Shown in pieces: positions 41,963 through 50,965 of a stretch of 64,000 nucleotides of DNA. The position numbers and the translations under genes were made by a program. Numbering within the stretch: the first letter of the stretch is position 1; every line of letters starts with the position of its first letter. Below the pieces are notes generated by a model. The model was not told where the DNA came from, did not search any database, and worked only from the letters and a program-made list of their open reading frames with translations. The DNA is from an uncultured Lachnospiraceae bacterium (GTDB lineage Bacteria; Bacillota; Clostridia; Lachnospirales; Lachnospiraceae): positions 85,222-149,221 of the forward strand of contig CANQPM010000010.1 of the NCBI GenBank assembly GCA_947625775.1, given 5' to 3'.

Positions 41963-42670
41963 TCATTTTTTCTTTCGGTTGTCTATTAAAGAATGAAGCT
42001 TCTCTATCGCCTGAGATATTCCTCCTATCTCACAGATAAGCCCCTCATCGACCGCCTCCTGACCTTCAAGCACCGATCCTACATCCTTTGTGAGCACCTC
42101 CGTCTCCATCATAAGCTCCTCGTATCTGTCCTTGGAAATGCTGCAGTGGCTGCACACAAAGCTTGTTATGCGGTTCTGCACGTCCTTAAAATAATTGAAG
42201 GTCTGCGGCACGCCTATCACCATTCCGTTCATCCGTACAGGGTGTATCACCATTGTCCCTGTCGGCACTATAAATGAATAGTCCGTGCTTACCGCTATCG
42301 GCACGCCTATGCTGTGGCTCCCGCCAAGCACCAGTGAAACCGTGGGCTTGCTTAGCGACGATATCATCTCAGCGATTGCAAGACCAGCCTCGACATCGCC
42401 CCCCATAGTATTTAGCAGAATCAGCACGCCGTCAATATCCTTCGAGTCCTCGATTGACGCAAGCTGCGGGAGCAAAAGCTCATACTTAGTGACCTTTGAC
42501 TGGTTTCCCGCGTTTTCATGTCCCTCTATCTCCCCTATAATCGTAATGAGATGTATCTTGTGGTGCTCCTCGTTTTCGTCAAGCGTAATCTGGCTCTCCT
42601 TTTCCAGCTTTTCATCTTTATATTTCTTGCTTTCCAAAACCTCATTGTTATCGCCACCGTTGTCCGCCAT
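41963..42670 (-). CDS. tepA: ClpP-class serine protease, TepA-like
   Basis: Predicted translocation-enhancing ClpP-family protease (YmfB/TlpA type in Bacillus), cytosolic. The acidic N-terminal extension (about residues 1-40) is followed by the crotonase fold: GVLILLNTMGGDVEAGLAIA, nucleophile Ser in GGSHSIG and catalytic His in VIHPVRMNG. The ATG at 42670 follows CGGAGG. The neighbouring ftsK/spoIIIE gene downstream reproduces the conserved Firmicute order tepA-spoIIIE. 235 residues, typical. Confidence 0.9.
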   Translation of the reverse strand: MADNGGDNNEVLESKKYKDEKLEKESQITLDENEEHHKIHLITIIGEIEGHENAGNQSKVTKYELLLPQLASIEDSKDIDGVLILLNTMGGDVEAGLAIAEMISSLSKPTVSLVLGGSHSIGVPIAVSTDYSFIVPTGTMVIHPVRMNGMVIGVPQTFNYFKDVQNRITSFVCSHCSISKDRYEELMMETEVLTKDVGSVLEGQEAVDEGLICEIGGISQAIEKLHSLIDNRKKK

Positions 42671-42698
42671 ATGCACATACCTCCGAATTTTAATATAA

Positions 42699-42740
42699 AA
42701 GGAACTCCCTGCCATAAAGGAGCTCCCTTTATTTTTTCAC
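42699..42740 (-). terminator. Weak hairpin between the small acidic gene and tepA
   Basis: GGAACTCC pairs with GGAGCTCC (one mismatch); flanking T-runs are short on the minus strand. It may reduce read-through into tepA. Confidence 0.4.
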
Positions 42741-42765
42741 ATATTCGGATTTATTATGCGCAGCG

Positions 42766-42939
42766 TCACTGAATGTCGTAAAAATCCATTCCCGTCATAT
42801 CCTTGATGTCAAAATCGTCATTTTCATCAACCTCTATGGAGTATTCCATCTGTCTGTGCGCGCGGCGCTTTGGCACGGGCAGAGGATTGTCTATGTACTT
42901 AACCTTTTTTTCCTCCTCATCAGCGGTTATTTCCTTCAT
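42766..42939 (-). CDS. Small acidic conserved protein of unknown function
   Basis: 57 residues: KEITADEEEKKVKYIDNPLP, then basic PKRRAHRQ, then an acidic tail (DENDDFDIKDMTGMDFYDIQ). The ATG at 42939 follows AAGGAG at good spacing, while a GTG 9 nt upstream is too close. Proline-rich, probably disordered. It sits before tepA-ftsK, 42 bp after the glycosylase gene, so it may be part of that transcription unit. I recall similar small proteins next to tepA in Lachnospiraceae but can assign no function. Confidence 0.7.
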   Translation of the reverse strand: MKEITADEEEKKVKYIDNPLPVPKRRAHRQMEYSIEVDENDDFDIKDMTGMDFYDIQ

Positions 42940-42980
42940 AACTGACACTCCTTTCTGTTGATTTTTATTTTACGCCAATA

Positions 42981-43787
42981 TTATTTTTTGTTCAAGTCAT
43001 AATAAAAAATATACTGCTGCAGTATTCCGCTGTAATTAGAATATTTTTCAAACGGAAAGCCCGACGGGTACTGAGCCGCAAGCACTTTATTTATATGCGT
43101 GTCTATGGGAAACGCCTCGGTCTTATGCAGGGCAAACAGGCATATGCAGTCCGCCACCTTTGCACCGACGCCACAAAGCTTTAAAAGCTCGCTTCTCGCC
43201 GCCGCATAATCCATATTTGGCAGAGCCTCCAAATCTATGTCGCCCCTGTATACGCTTAGCGCCGTTTCGTGTATGTATCTGCTGCGGTAGCCTAAATTGC
43301 AGGCGTACAAATCATCTACCGACGCATCTGCAAGCGCCTTTGGCGTGGGAAAATCATAGTATTCCGCACCGCCTGCGCTGACGCGCTTTTCGCCGTACTT
43401 CTCGCATATGAAATTAATGCATTTTCTGATACGCTTTATGTTGTTCTGCTGTGAGATTATAAATGAAATTATCATTTCCCACAAATCCTGCCTGAGTATG
43501 CGTATGCCCTTGCCGAAATCCGCAGCCTGCGTTAGATAATTGTCCTGCGCATCTATGCTTTTTATTATATTCCCATAGTCAGTTCCCATATCAAAGTAGC
43601 TTTTCCAGATTGTGTCAAATTCCTCCTGCGTACATTCAATGGAAATGTCATCGCCGCTCTGGCTAAGCTCCAGATACCTGCCAAACGCTACAAGGCTGTA
43701 TTTGTCGCCGCATTTAACCATGCGGAAGCACTGTCCCGACTGGCATATCTGCTCAATGTCAAAATTCCCGTTATTGACCGTAACCAC
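42981..43787 (-). CDS. ogg: 8-oxoguanine DNA glycosylase / AP lyase (OGG1 family)
   Basis: Excises 8-oxoguanine opposite cytosine and nicks the abasic site. The N-terminal TBP-like beta domain has the FDIEQICQSGQCFRM motif. The helix-hairpin-helix domain contains LLKLCGVGAKVADCICLFAL, with the catalytic Lys in GAK, and AFPIDTHI, with the catalytic Asp. Length 268 (eukaryote-like OGG1 with both domains). It probably starts at GTG 43787 after GGAGG (11 nt). It lies 22 bp after the YebC stop, likely one operon. Confidence 0.93.
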   Translation of the reverse strand: MVTVNNGNFDIEQICQSGQCFRMVKCGDKYSLVAFGRYLELSQSGDDISIECTQEEFDTIWKSYFDMGTDYGNIIKSIDAQDNYLTQAADFGKGIRILRQDLWEMIISFIISQQNNIKRIRKCINFICEKYGEKRVSAGGAEYYDFPTPKALADASVDDLYACNLGYRSRYIHETALSVYRGDIDLEALPNMDYAAARSELLKLCGVGAKVADCICLFALHKTEAFPIDTHINKVLAAQYPSGFPFEKYSNYSGILQQYIFYYDLNKK

Positions 43788-43809
43788 TTTACCCTAATCC
43801 TCCGACCGA

Positions 43810-44538
43810 TTACTCGTCCCAATTGTGGTAAACCGCCTGAACATCGTCATCTTCGTCAAGCATATCGAGAGTCCTGTTCAGGTTCTTTATCGCGTTTTCA
43901 TCGGTAAGCTCCACATAATTCTGCGGTATCATTGTAACCTCGGCGCTTGCCATCTCAATCTTGTTGTCCTGCAGCGCTTTATAAACCGCGTCAAAGTCAT
44001 CAGGCGAAGTAAGGATTTCAAAGCTGTCCTCCTCCTCTGAAAAGTCCTCCGCGCCTGCGTCAAGAGCCATCATCATAAGGTCGTCCGCGCTAAGCTCACA
44101 CTCCTCCTTGTCTATGATAATCTGCCCCTTCTTGTCAAACATAAACGATACGCAGCCCTGTGTACCGATGCTGCCGTTTCCCTTTGTGAATGCGCTCCTT
44201 ACGTTCGCCGCTGTCCTGTTTTTGTTGTCCGTAAGCGCCTCCACGATTATGGCTATGCCGCTTGGACCGTAGCCCTCGTATGTAACATGCTCATAGTTTA
44301 CGGCATTGCCGTCGCCAGCCGCCTTTTTGATGCCCCTGTCGATGGTGTCATTCGGCATATTGTTTGCCTTTGCTTTGGCTATAACCTGCGCAAGCTTAAA
44401 ATTGTTTGCGGGATCTGGCCCGCCGTCCTTAACCGCCACAGCAATTTCGCGTCCGATAATCGTAAAGATTTTACCCTTCGCCGCGTCATTTTTCTCCTTC
44501 TTGTGCTTAATATTAGCAAATTTTGAATGTCCTGACAT
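43810..44538 (-). CDS. yebC: YebC/PmpR-family protein (TACO1-like)
   Basis: Highly conserved three-domain protein, annotated as transcriptional regulator; relatives help ribosomes through proline-rich stretches. MSGHSKFANIKHKKEKNDAAKGKIF, NMPNDTIDRGIKKA and EGYGPSGIAIIVEALTDNKNRT are all typical. 242 residues. The ATG follows AAGGAG. Co-oriented with the DNA glycosylase gene. Confidence 0.97.
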   Translation of the reverse strand: MSGHSKFANIKHKKEKNDAAKGKIFTIIGREIAVAVKDGGPDPANNFKLAQVIAKAKANNMPNDTIDRGIKKAAGDGNAVNYEHVTYEGYGPSGIAIIVEALTDNKNRTAANVRSAFTKGNGSIGTQGCVSFMFDKKGQIIIDKEECELSADDLMMMALDAGAEDFSEEEDSFEILTSPDDFDAVYKALQDNKIEMASAEVTMIPQNYVELTDENAIKNLNRTLDMLDEDDDVQAVYHNWDE

Positions 44539-44666
44539 AATCTTTTCTCCTTTTTCATTTTATTAACAGTTAGGCAGCTGCAACGCCTTGTTGCGCCGTG
44601 CAGGATTTTGACCTTCCCCGCAATTGCCTATTATTAACATTTTACAGCTCACAGCAATAACAGAAA

Positions 44667-46004
44667 TCACTCCTGAATTTTTGTCAGAATAACCGACTGG
44701 ATTACATTTTTTTCAACCTTATTAATCTTGAAATTGTACCCGTCTATCTGAACCTCTGAAAACTCATCTTCATCGGGTATGTGATCCAGCTTTGAGATAA
44801 TGTAGCCGTTGAGCGTCTCAAATTCCGTCTCGCCAAAATGTATGCCGAAGCGCTCCTCCAAATCCTCAAGCTTTGTCATACCCTCTATAACGTACTCATT
44901 CTCGCCCTTTTCTTCGATATGGTTTTCTTCTGGATCATACTCGTCCATTATGTTGCCGACGATTTCCTCGAGAATATCCTCCATAGTCACAAGCCCCGAT
45001 GTCTGCCCGTATTCGTCAACGACAATAACCATCTGGTTTTTGTCCGACTGCATGCTTCTGAAAAGCGCGTCAATATTTTTTGTCTCTGGGACAAAGACCG
45101 CCTCCCTCACAAGCCCCTCGACACTTCCGACAGGCGAATTTAAGCCCTCGTCAGAGGTGTGTATGCGCATCGCGTCTTTTAGGTACAGCACGCCTTTGAT
45201 ATGGTCTAAGTTCTCCTCATATACAGGGTATCGGCTGTTGCTCTCCTTCAGCATAAGGTTAAGCGCGTCCTTAAACGGCATCTGGCTGTCAATCGCCACA
45301 ATGCTGTTTCTGTGCGTCATTATGTCGCTCGCCTCTTTATCGCCAAACTCAAAAATATTCGTAATCATCTCAACCTCACCCGCCTCGAGCACACCCTGCT
45401 CGTGGCCCTCGTTTACCATTGAGATGATTTCCTCCTCAGTGACGTCAGTCTGATCGTCCACAGACCTAAGTCCCAGCGCCTGCAAAATAAAATTCGCCGA
45501 CACTGCCACTATGCCCGTGAGCGGATAAAGCGCCGTCTTCAAAAACTGCATAGGCCGTATAAACCTGTACGCCCATGCGTCGGGATACTTCTGCGCAAGC
45601 TTCCTTGGCAGCAGAAATCCAAAGGTGAGAAGTATGTACATAAGACAGCATGACGCTGTTATAAGCGCCAACAATGTAACAAGCCCCTCTCCCATTCCCG
45701 CAAAAAAGCTAATCCCTGACAGCCATGTCCTAAAGAAAGCGGTCAGCCTCGGCAGGAAAAAGCAGCCCATCACAAGCCCGATAAGCGACTGCACCATTTG
45801 GATTGAGTTAAGGTATATGGTAGCCCTTATGATAATTTTGTTCAAAAGAATTGATTTTCTGTCTTTCTCCTCCTCCGCCCTGCGTATAATCTCACTCTCA
45901 TTCATCAGGTCAATTGCCTTTTTAAAGCCCGTGAGTACTGCCTGAATTGCCAGCAGCGCTAAAAATAAAATAATGCTACAGGCCGAAGAACCTCCGTCGT
46001 CCAT
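44667..46004 (-). CDS. CorC/HlyC-family membrane protein (DUF21-CBS-CorC_HlyC)
   Basis: Member of the CNNM/CorC family linked to Mg2+ export or homeostasis, often mislabelled hemolysin. Order: N-terminal DUF21 membrane domain (about 1-180, three to four helices), CBS pair (about 195-340: IMTHRNSIVAIDSQMPFKDA, VDEYGQTSGLVTMEDILEEIVG), then the C-terminal CorC_HlyC beta domain (about 355-440). 445 residues, complete. The ATG follows AAAGGAG. No riboswitch was recognised upstream. Confidence 0.93.
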   Translation of the reverse strand: MDDGGSSACSIILFLALLAIQAVLTGFKKAIDLMNESEIIRRAEEEKDRKSILLNKIIIRATIYLNSIQMVQSLIGLVMGCFFLPRLTAFFRTWLSGISFFAGMGEGLVTLLALITASCCLMYILLTFGFLLPRKLAQKYPDAWAYRFIRPMQFLKTALYPLTGIVAVSANFILQALGLRSVDDQTDVTEEEIISMVNEGHEQGVLEAGEVEMITNIFEFGDKEASDIMTHRNSIVAIDSQMPFKDALNLMLKESNSRYPVYEENLDHIKGVLYLKDAMRIHTSDEGLNSPVGSVEGLVREAVFVPETKNIDALFRSMQSDKNQMVIVVDEYGQTSGLVTMEDILEEIVGNIMDEYDPEENHIEEKGENEYVIEGMTKLEDLEERFGIHFGETEFETLNGYIISKLDHIPDEDEFSEVQIDGYNFKINKVEKNVIQSVILTKIQE

Positions 46005-46043
46005 AAATTTTTCTCCTTTAATATTATGCAGAATAACAGCAAC

Positions 46044-46080
46044 AAAGGTGTAATCTGTGTAATAAACAGGCTACACCTTT
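46044..46080 (-). terminator. Terminator-like hairpin after mazF
   Basis: AAAGGTGTA pairs with TACACCTTT (9 bp, 19-nt loop); T-run short. It closes the alr-mazF unit before the CorC-family gene. Confidence 0.5.
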
Positions 46081-46122
46081 CTAATATAACATCTCAATCC
46101 AAAAACGTCAATATCCAAAGCC

Positions 46123-46464
46123 TTATGTATCAAGCTCAAGACTGATTTGCAAGGCTCTGTTCACTCTCTGCATAATCGGATTGTCCAAGTGGCACACCTT
46201 ATCCTTAAGGCGTTTCTTGTCGATCGTGCGGAGCTGTTCAAGCAAAATTACCGAGTCCTTTACTATATCATAATTTCCCGCGTTAAGCTCTATATGGGTA
46301 GGCAGATTAGCCTTATTCATCTTTGAGGTAATCGCCGCGCATATTACCGTGGGGCTGTGCTTGTTGCCGACGTCATTCTGAATGATAAGCACTGGTCTCA
46401 CCCCGCCCTGCTCCGAACCGACTACGGGCCGTAAATCCGCGTAATAAATGTCTCCTCGTTTCAT
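46123..46464 (-). CDS. mazF: MazF/PemK/EndoA-type mRNA interferase
   Basis: Endoribonuclease toxin. [30 protein letters not shown] is the classic start, with the catalytic Arg in [14 protein letters not shown] holds the catalytic Thr. 113 residues from the ATG at 46464 (after AGAGGTG). In Bacillus the order alr-ndoAI-ndoA places an antitoxin gene between. Here the 126 bp between alr and this gene contain no reading frame of antitoxin size, so the cognate antitoxin is missing or encoded elsewhere. Confidence 0.95.
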   Translation of the reverse strand: MKRGDIYYADLRPVVGSEQGGVRPVLIIQNDVGNKHSPTVICAAITSKMNKANLPTHIELNAGNYDIVKDSVILLEQLRTIDKKRLKDKVCHLDNPIMQRVNRALQISLELDT

Positions 46465-46590
46465 AAAATTAAGCACCTCTGTTTCAGTTATTTTTGAAAT
46501 ACTGCTGTGTTTTCAGCTTTGTTATAAGCTTTCCCTATAATTTACAGCTTATTCAAAAAAATACTAAAAAAACGGCTTAATTTTAGCTGT

Positions 46591-47727
46591 TTATTTTACC
46601 ACGCGGGCTATCCTTTTTCCCAAATCGCAGGCAAGCTCATAGTTAAACCTGCCCGAAAGCTCTCCAAGCTCCTCCATCGTGATATTTTCGCCGCCGTCGC
46701 TTCCGATTAGCGTGACTATGTCGCCCACATTTATATCTTCTTTTATATCTGTGACATCTATCATCATCTGATCCATGCACACACGCCCTATAATATGCGC
46801 CCTGTGCCCGCATATAAGCGCCTGCCCGATATTGGAAAGGCTCCGCGGATAGCCGTCTCCATAGCCTATGCAGACCGTAGCAATGCGCGTAGCGCGTGAT
46901 GTGATGAATGTGCCCCCATAGCTTATTTCCTGTCCTGGCGGCACTGTTTTTACATGCACTATCCTTGATTTAAGCGAAAGCACGGGTTTAAGCGAAATTT
47001 TGTTCATCGCCTTTACCTCGTTTGACGGGTATAACCCGTAAAGTATTATCCCCGCCCTCACCGCGTCAATGTTTGCCTCTGGCAGCTGCACTATCCCCGC
47101 GCTGTTTGAGCAATGCTTCAGCGGTATGGTTATTCCTGACCGTCTTTCCGCCTCGCTGACAAAGCTCGTAAAAGCGTCAAGCTGCCTTCGCGCCTTTGAT
47201 AAGTCCTCCTCGTCTGCCCTCGCAAAATGCGTAAAAATGCCTTCTATTTCAATATAGGGGAGCTGTGATATTTTTTTCACAAGCTCAAGCCCTTCCGCAT
47301 CAGGCTTGATGCCTATCCTGTTCATTCCAGTGTCAACCTTGATATGTATTCTGCAGGTCTTGCCAAGCCGCCCCGCAGCCTCCGAAATGCCGCATGCCGC
47401 CTCGTATGTGAACACGGTAAGGCGTATATCCTCATCAATCAGGCTCTCATAATTCTGCGGAAAAACATAGCCTAAAATAAGCACAGGCTTTTTCACCCCG
47501 CTTCTGACAAGCTCGTCTGCCTCGTCTGCTGTCGCCACCGCGTAACCCCATACCCTGCTGTCACGCTCGTATATCTGCGAAAGTATTACTGCACCGTGTC
47601 CGTAGCCGTCTGTTTTAATGACAGCGATTATCTTGGTATTATCATTTATTTTTTCTTTTATGGCATTTAGATTGTAAGCTGCCGCGGCTGTATCTATCTC
47701 CGCCCAAACTCTTGTATAGCCAAGCAT
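46591..47727 (-). CDS. alr: Alanine racemase
   Basis: PLP enzyme making D-alanine for peptidoglycan. The PLP Lys is in IAVIKTDGYGHGAV (about residue 36), the catalytic Tyr in GYGDGYPRSLS, and the second-half motifs ISYGGTF and VCMDQMMIDVT are present. The ATG at 47727 follows GAGGGG; start MLGYTRVWAEID fits the family. 378 residues. Downstream of nnrDE (86 bp) and upstream of mazF. Confidence 0.97.
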   Translation of the reverse strand: MLGYTRVWAEIDTAAAAYNLNAIKEKINDNTKIIAVIKTDGYGHGAVILSQIYERDSRVWGYAVATADEADELVRSGVKKPVLILGYVFPQNYESLIDEDIRLTVFTYEAACGISEAAGRLGKTCRIHIKVDTGMNRIGIKPDAEGLELVKKISQLPYIEIEGIFTHFARADEEDLSKARRQLDAFTSFVSEAERRSGITIPLKHCSNSAGIVQLPEANIDAVRAGIILYGLYPSNEVKAMNKISLKPVLSLKSRIVHVKTVPPGQEISYGGTFITSRATRIATVCIGYGDGYPRSLSNIGQALICGHRAHIIGRVCMDQMMIDVTDIKEDINVGDIVTLIGSDGGENITMEELGELSGRFNYELACDLGKRIARVVK

Positions 47728-47813
47728 AATGCCCCTCATTTCCGTGCGCCTTTAAAGCCATATTCTAAATTTAGTTTACGTACCCGCGCCGCGCACAATG
47801 CGCAGATAGCGTT

Positions 47814-49376
47814 TTAAATATAACGGGATTGCAGATATTTAAGCGCCTTTATTATATCCTGAGCCATCATATAATAACCCGACGTTTTTTCACGCGCGAT
47901 ATCGCCCGCCAGTCCGTGCATATATACGCCTGTAACCGCCGCCTCAAAGCCGCTCATTCCCTGCGCCATAAGCCCCGCTATAATGCCTGTCAGCACGTCT
48001 CCTGCGCCTGCCGTTGCCATTCCGTCATTTCCGCTGGAATTTATATATTCGCGCTCTCCAAGCTTTGATACTATTGTATGCGCGTCTTTGCACACCAGTG
48101 TCACGCCGTATTTTTTGGTAAATTCTCTCACGGCTGTCAGCATGTCTTTCTTTATTTCCGATATAGGAATTTTTGCAAGGCGCGCAAACTCGCCAATATG
48201 CGGCGTCATTACTACACTGCGTATGCTGCCGCTGCCCTGTGATTTATCATTTTCGCTTTCACTGTCTTTTTCAAATAATGATAAAAGCTCATTATTTTCA
48301 GAAATAATGTTCAATGCGTCTGCATCAAGCACAAGCGGTTTTCTGCCTGCTGAAAGCGCAAACCTGACAATATCTGTCGCCTTATCTGATGTTGAAAGCC
48401 CTGGACCTGCGGCTATTACGTCTGCCCATTCCATGCCATCGCGCAAGATATTGTATTCCATTTCGGAAAGCTTTCGGCTACCGTCGTCTGCATATGTGCT
48501 TATTATTGTTTCTGGAATATTTTTAAGCAGGCTGTCCCTGTTTTCAGCCGCCGTAAACACGCGCACCATTCCCGCGCCTGTCCGAAACACTGAAAGCGCA
48601 GAAAGCAGGCATGCCCCGCCCATATTTTTTGAACCTGCTATAAGCAAAACCTTGCCAAATGTGCCTTTGTTCCCTGTCGGCTTTCTCCGCGGAAGCTTCA
48701 AATCAGTTTCCGCGTCTGTATAAGTAAATGCGCCCAAACGCCCTTCTCTGGCTGTTATGTCAGGTATACCGATTGGCACACATATGACATCACCCGAATA
48801 TTCCGCTCCGTCAGCCAATATATGCCCCAGCTTTCTGTATTGAAAAGTGACAGTAGTGTCAGCTTTTACCGCGCAGCCCATTATATTCCCTGTGTCGGCG
48901 TTTATTCCCGACGCTATATCCACGGAAACCACCTTTGCATTTGAGGCATTTATCATATCAACCGCCGCTTTGTACCTGCCCTCTATGTTTCTCGCAAGCC
49001 CTATGCCGAAAAGCGCGTCGATGATAACATCATAGCCTGCATGTTCCAATCCCTGCTTTACAGGTATTCCTAAAAGCTTCGCCGTGTCAAGCTGCGCCTT
49101 AGTCTCGGCGGTGAGCTTTTCCTCATCTCCGACAAGGTTTATCTCAACGCTCACGCCTCTCTCCGCCAAAATCCGCGCTATGGCTATTCCGTCACCACCA
49201 TTGTTACCGCTGCCCGCTACAATGCCCGCATATATGCCACTGCCGTATCTGTCAATGATTATGCGCGCTGTTTCAAGCGCTGCGCGCTCCATAAGCACCA
49301 TGGAGGCGATACCGTATTTTTCAATCGCCGCCGTATCACAGCTTTTCATCTCTGACGCGCCTAAAACATATTCCAT
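47814..49376 (-). CDS. nnrDE: Bifunctional NAD(P)H-hydrate epimerase / ADP-dependent dehydratase
   Basis: Repairs damaged NADHX and NADPHX. N-terminal epimerase domain (YjeF_N, about 1-210: GIVAGSGNNGGDGIAIAR, VIIDALFGIGL, VVSVDIASGINADTG). C-terminal dehydratase (YjeF_C, about 225-515: FGKVLLIAGSKNMGGACLLS, VVMTPHIGEFARL, GNDGMATAGAGDVLTGIIAGL). A polar insertion DSESENDKSQGSGS sits before the VMTPH motif (about 48235-48285). 520 residues. Linked to alr as in many Clostridia. Confidence 0.95.
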   Translation of the reverse strand: MEYVLGASEMKSCDTAAIEKYGIASMVLMERAALETARIIIDRYGSGIYAGIVAGSGNNGGDGIAIARILAERGVSVEINLVGDEEKLTAETKAQLDTAKLLGIPVKQGLEHAGYDVIIDALFGIGLARNIEGRYKAAVDMINASNAKVVSVDIASGINADTGNIMGCAVKADTTVTFQYRKLGHILADGAEYSGDVICVPIGIPDITAREGRLGAFTYTDAETDLKLPRRKPTGNKGTFGKVLLIAGSKNMGGACLLSALSVFRTGAGMVRVFTAAENRDSLLKNIPETIISTYADDGSRKLSEMEYNILRDGMEWADVIAAGPGLSTSDKATDIVRFALSAGRKPLVLDADALNIISENNELLSLFEKDSESENDKSQGSGSIRSVVMTPHIGEFARLAKIPISEIKKDMLTAVREFTKKYGVTLVCKDAHTIVSKLGEREYINSSGNDGMATAGAGDVLTGIIAGLMAQGMSGFEAAVTGVYMHGLAGDIAREKTSGYYMMAQDIIKALKYLQSRYI

Positions 49377-49410
49377 ATGCGCCGTGTCCGCCTTTCAAAA
49401 TTGATAACTG

Positions 49411-50037
49411 TCATACCCCGTCTTTATTTTTGTTGAGCACATTTTTAGGATTGTATTTCATGTCAAACATCTCTATGACTTCCGCGCCAAATATAGCGTG
49501 CATATATGAATAGAGCTCGTCATTGTAAATCTCCATCTGCTGCTTTGCCAGAATCTGATGTTTTAGCTTGCCCCTGAAATCCGCGATCCACTTGTTTATC
49601 TCGTCTATATTCTTTACATTCTGCTTGATTTTTTTATAGCACACATTCATGGTCGCAAGCATAAGATTAAAATTCGCGTCGTCTATCTGCTTTGGAAGCT
49701 CTAAAAGCTCGTCATTGTAATCGTCAATCTTGCGGTTTGTCTCCTCGATTTCCTGCTTGTTCTCGGTCATCTTTTTTTCTTTGGCAGGACTGTCGGGCAG
49801 CTCCATGATAGAAACAATCTCATTCATAATCTGCTTTTTGTAAACATTCAGGCTCTTAATCTCCGTGTTAAGCTTGCCCTGACGCTTTAACAGGTCATTT
49901 ACCTGCTCCTCAAGCCTATGTATCTCCGCATTGTCGCCTGTCTGGGTAAAAAGCTTGTGCCACTGGTTATCCAGCGTGAGAATGGGGATTTTTTTGCCGA
50001 CAAGCGCCTCGCGGAATATCTCATCATCACGTGACAT
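49411..50037 (-). CDS. Coiled-coil protein of unknown function next to rex
   Basis: 208 residues, mostly helical. Coiled coils about 40-80 (EIHRLEEQVNDLLKRQGKLN) and about 95-120 (KKMTENKQEIEETNRKIDDY), then a conserved-looking helical end (MEIYNDELYSYMHAIFGAEV). The N-terminus (DDEIFREALVGKKIPILTLD) suggests a soluble protein. The ATG at 50037 follows AAGGTG and comes 4 bp after the rex stop, so it is co-transcribed with rex. I know it only as a hypothetical that accompanies rex in Lachnospiraceae. Confidence 0.8.
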   Translation of the reverse strand: MSRDDEIFREALVGKKIPILTLDNQWHKLFTQTGDNAEIHRLEEQVNDLLKRQGKLNTEIKSLNVYKKQIMNEIVSIMELPDSPAKEKKMTENKQEIEETNRKIDDYNDELLELPKQIDDANFNLMLATMNVCYKKIKQNVKNIDEINKWIADFRGKLKHQILAKQQMEIYNDELYSYMHAIFGAEVIEMFDMKYNPKNVLNKNKDGV

Positions 50038-50041
50038 TCGT

Positions 50042-50677
50042 TCACCTTCTTTGCGTATTTGCAATGCCGTAGGACAGTTTCATAAGGCTGTCCGACAAAT
50101 GTACATTTTCAACCACTATATCGTCAGGCACGTTTAAATCGACGTGCGCAAAGTTCCAGATTGCCTTGATATTGCAGGCTACAAGCCTCTCAGCCACCTT
50201 TACCGCCTCATCTTTTGGTATGGTAAGCACCGCAATGTCAATGTTGTGCTCCGTGATAAATTTCTCCATATTGTCCATCGGCTGCACCGTGACTCCCCTA
50301 AGCTCCTTGCCGTACAGCGCAGGATTCTTGTCAAAAGCGCCCCTTATGATAAAGCCGCGCCGCTCAAAGTTGACATAATTGGCAAGCGCCTTGCCTAAGT
50401 TGCCTGCCCCTATTATTACAAGATTGTGTTTTTCATTAAGTCCTAAGATTTTTGCTATCTCATTGTAAAGATACTCTACATTATAGCCGTAGCCCTGCTG
50501 TCCGAAGCCCCCGAAATTGTTAAAATCCTGCCGTATCTGCGATGCCGTGACCTTCATCAGCTCGCTCAGCTCCTGCGAGGATATCCTCTCTATGCCGTCG
50601 TCTTTTAAATCCCCCAAATAACGGTAGTACCGCGGAAGCCTTGATATAACAGCCTGCGATATGTCCCTATCGTCCAC
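50042..50677 (-). CDS. rex: Redox-sensing transcriptional repressor Rex
   Basis: Homodimer that senses the NADH/NAD+ ratio and represses fermentation and redox genes. Winged helix about 1-80 (SQAVISRLPRYYRYLGDLKD, RISSQELSELMKVTASQIRQD), then a Rossmann domain with NLVIIGAGNLGKALANY (NADH site), ending in VVENVHLSDSLMKLSY. The GTG at 50677 follows GGGGTG and gives the family-like DDRDISQAVISRLP start; the GTG 9 nt upstream overlaps that site. First of the operon rex - coiled coil - nnrDE - alr - mazF. Confidence 0.96.
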   Translation of the reverse strand: MDDRDISQAVISRLPRYYRYLGDLKDDGIERISSQELSELMKVTASQIRQDFNNFGGFGQQGYGYNVEYLYNEIAKILGLNEKHNLVIIGAGNLGKALANYVNFERRGFIIRGAFDKNPALYGKELRGVTVQPMDNMEKFITEHNIDIAVLTIPKDEAVKVAERLVACNIKAIWNFAHVDLNVPDDIVVENVHLSDSLMKLSYGIANTQRR

Positions 50678-50715
50678 AATGCACACCCCCGTGTAATTAT
50701 TATGCCTTTGACATT

Positions 50716-50753
50716 ATTATGTCGTTTTTTGTTAAATATGACAAAATTAACAA
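50716..50753 (-). promoter_or_regulatory. rex promoter with Rex-like half-sites
   Basis: On the minus strand: TTGTCA (-35, 50744-50739), 17-bp spacer, CATAAT (-10, 50721-50716). The inverted half-sites TTGTTAA and TTAACAA (50729-50753 overall) flank and overlap the -35. Clostridial Rex operators are TTGTTAANNNNTTAACAA; here the half-sites are spaced by 11, not 4, so autoregulation is possible but not clear. The remaining divergent gap holds the promoter and leader of the ABC-F gene. Confidence 0.45.
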
Positions 50754-50861
50754 AAAATATCTGTATTTAGTATACAACTTCGTTAAATGATTGTCAATTC
50801 ATATTTTAATATTGTGCAATTTACGGCTGTTTTATTGACATTTTAACCAAAAACTTTTTTA

Positions 50862-50890
50862 TTGCTTTTATCGCGCAACTCTTTTATAAT
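50862..50890 (+). promoter_or_regulatory. Promoter of the ABC-F gene
   Basis: TTGCTT (50862-50867), 17-bp spacer, TATAAT (50885-50890). The transcript would carry a leader of about 140 nt before the ATG at 51040. Confidence 0.65.
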
Positions 50891-50910
50891 TATATAGGTT
50901 TGCGGTGTCT

Positions 50911-50965
50911 AAAGCCGTCTGCAGTTTTCGGCAAAAGTACTTCATAAGAAACTTAAAGGCTTTTT
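50911..50965 (+). promoter_or_regulatory. Possible attenuator in the ABC-F leader
   Basis: AAAGCC (50911-50916) can pair with GGCTTT (50958-50963), followed by TTT. Weaker internal pairings lie between. It lies within the long leader. ABC-F resistance genes are often controlled by such leader attenuation, but no leader peptide could be assigned with confidence. Confidence 0.35.

Noticed and set aside
44809..45453. Plus-strand open frame of 214 codons under the CorC-family gene
   Set aside because: Composition is Ser-rich antisense of a conserved gene; no domain signal and no start context.
47983..48723. Plus-strand open frame of 246 codons under nnrDE
   Set aside because: Antisense shadow; nnrDE motifs on the minus strand are intact along the whole stretch.
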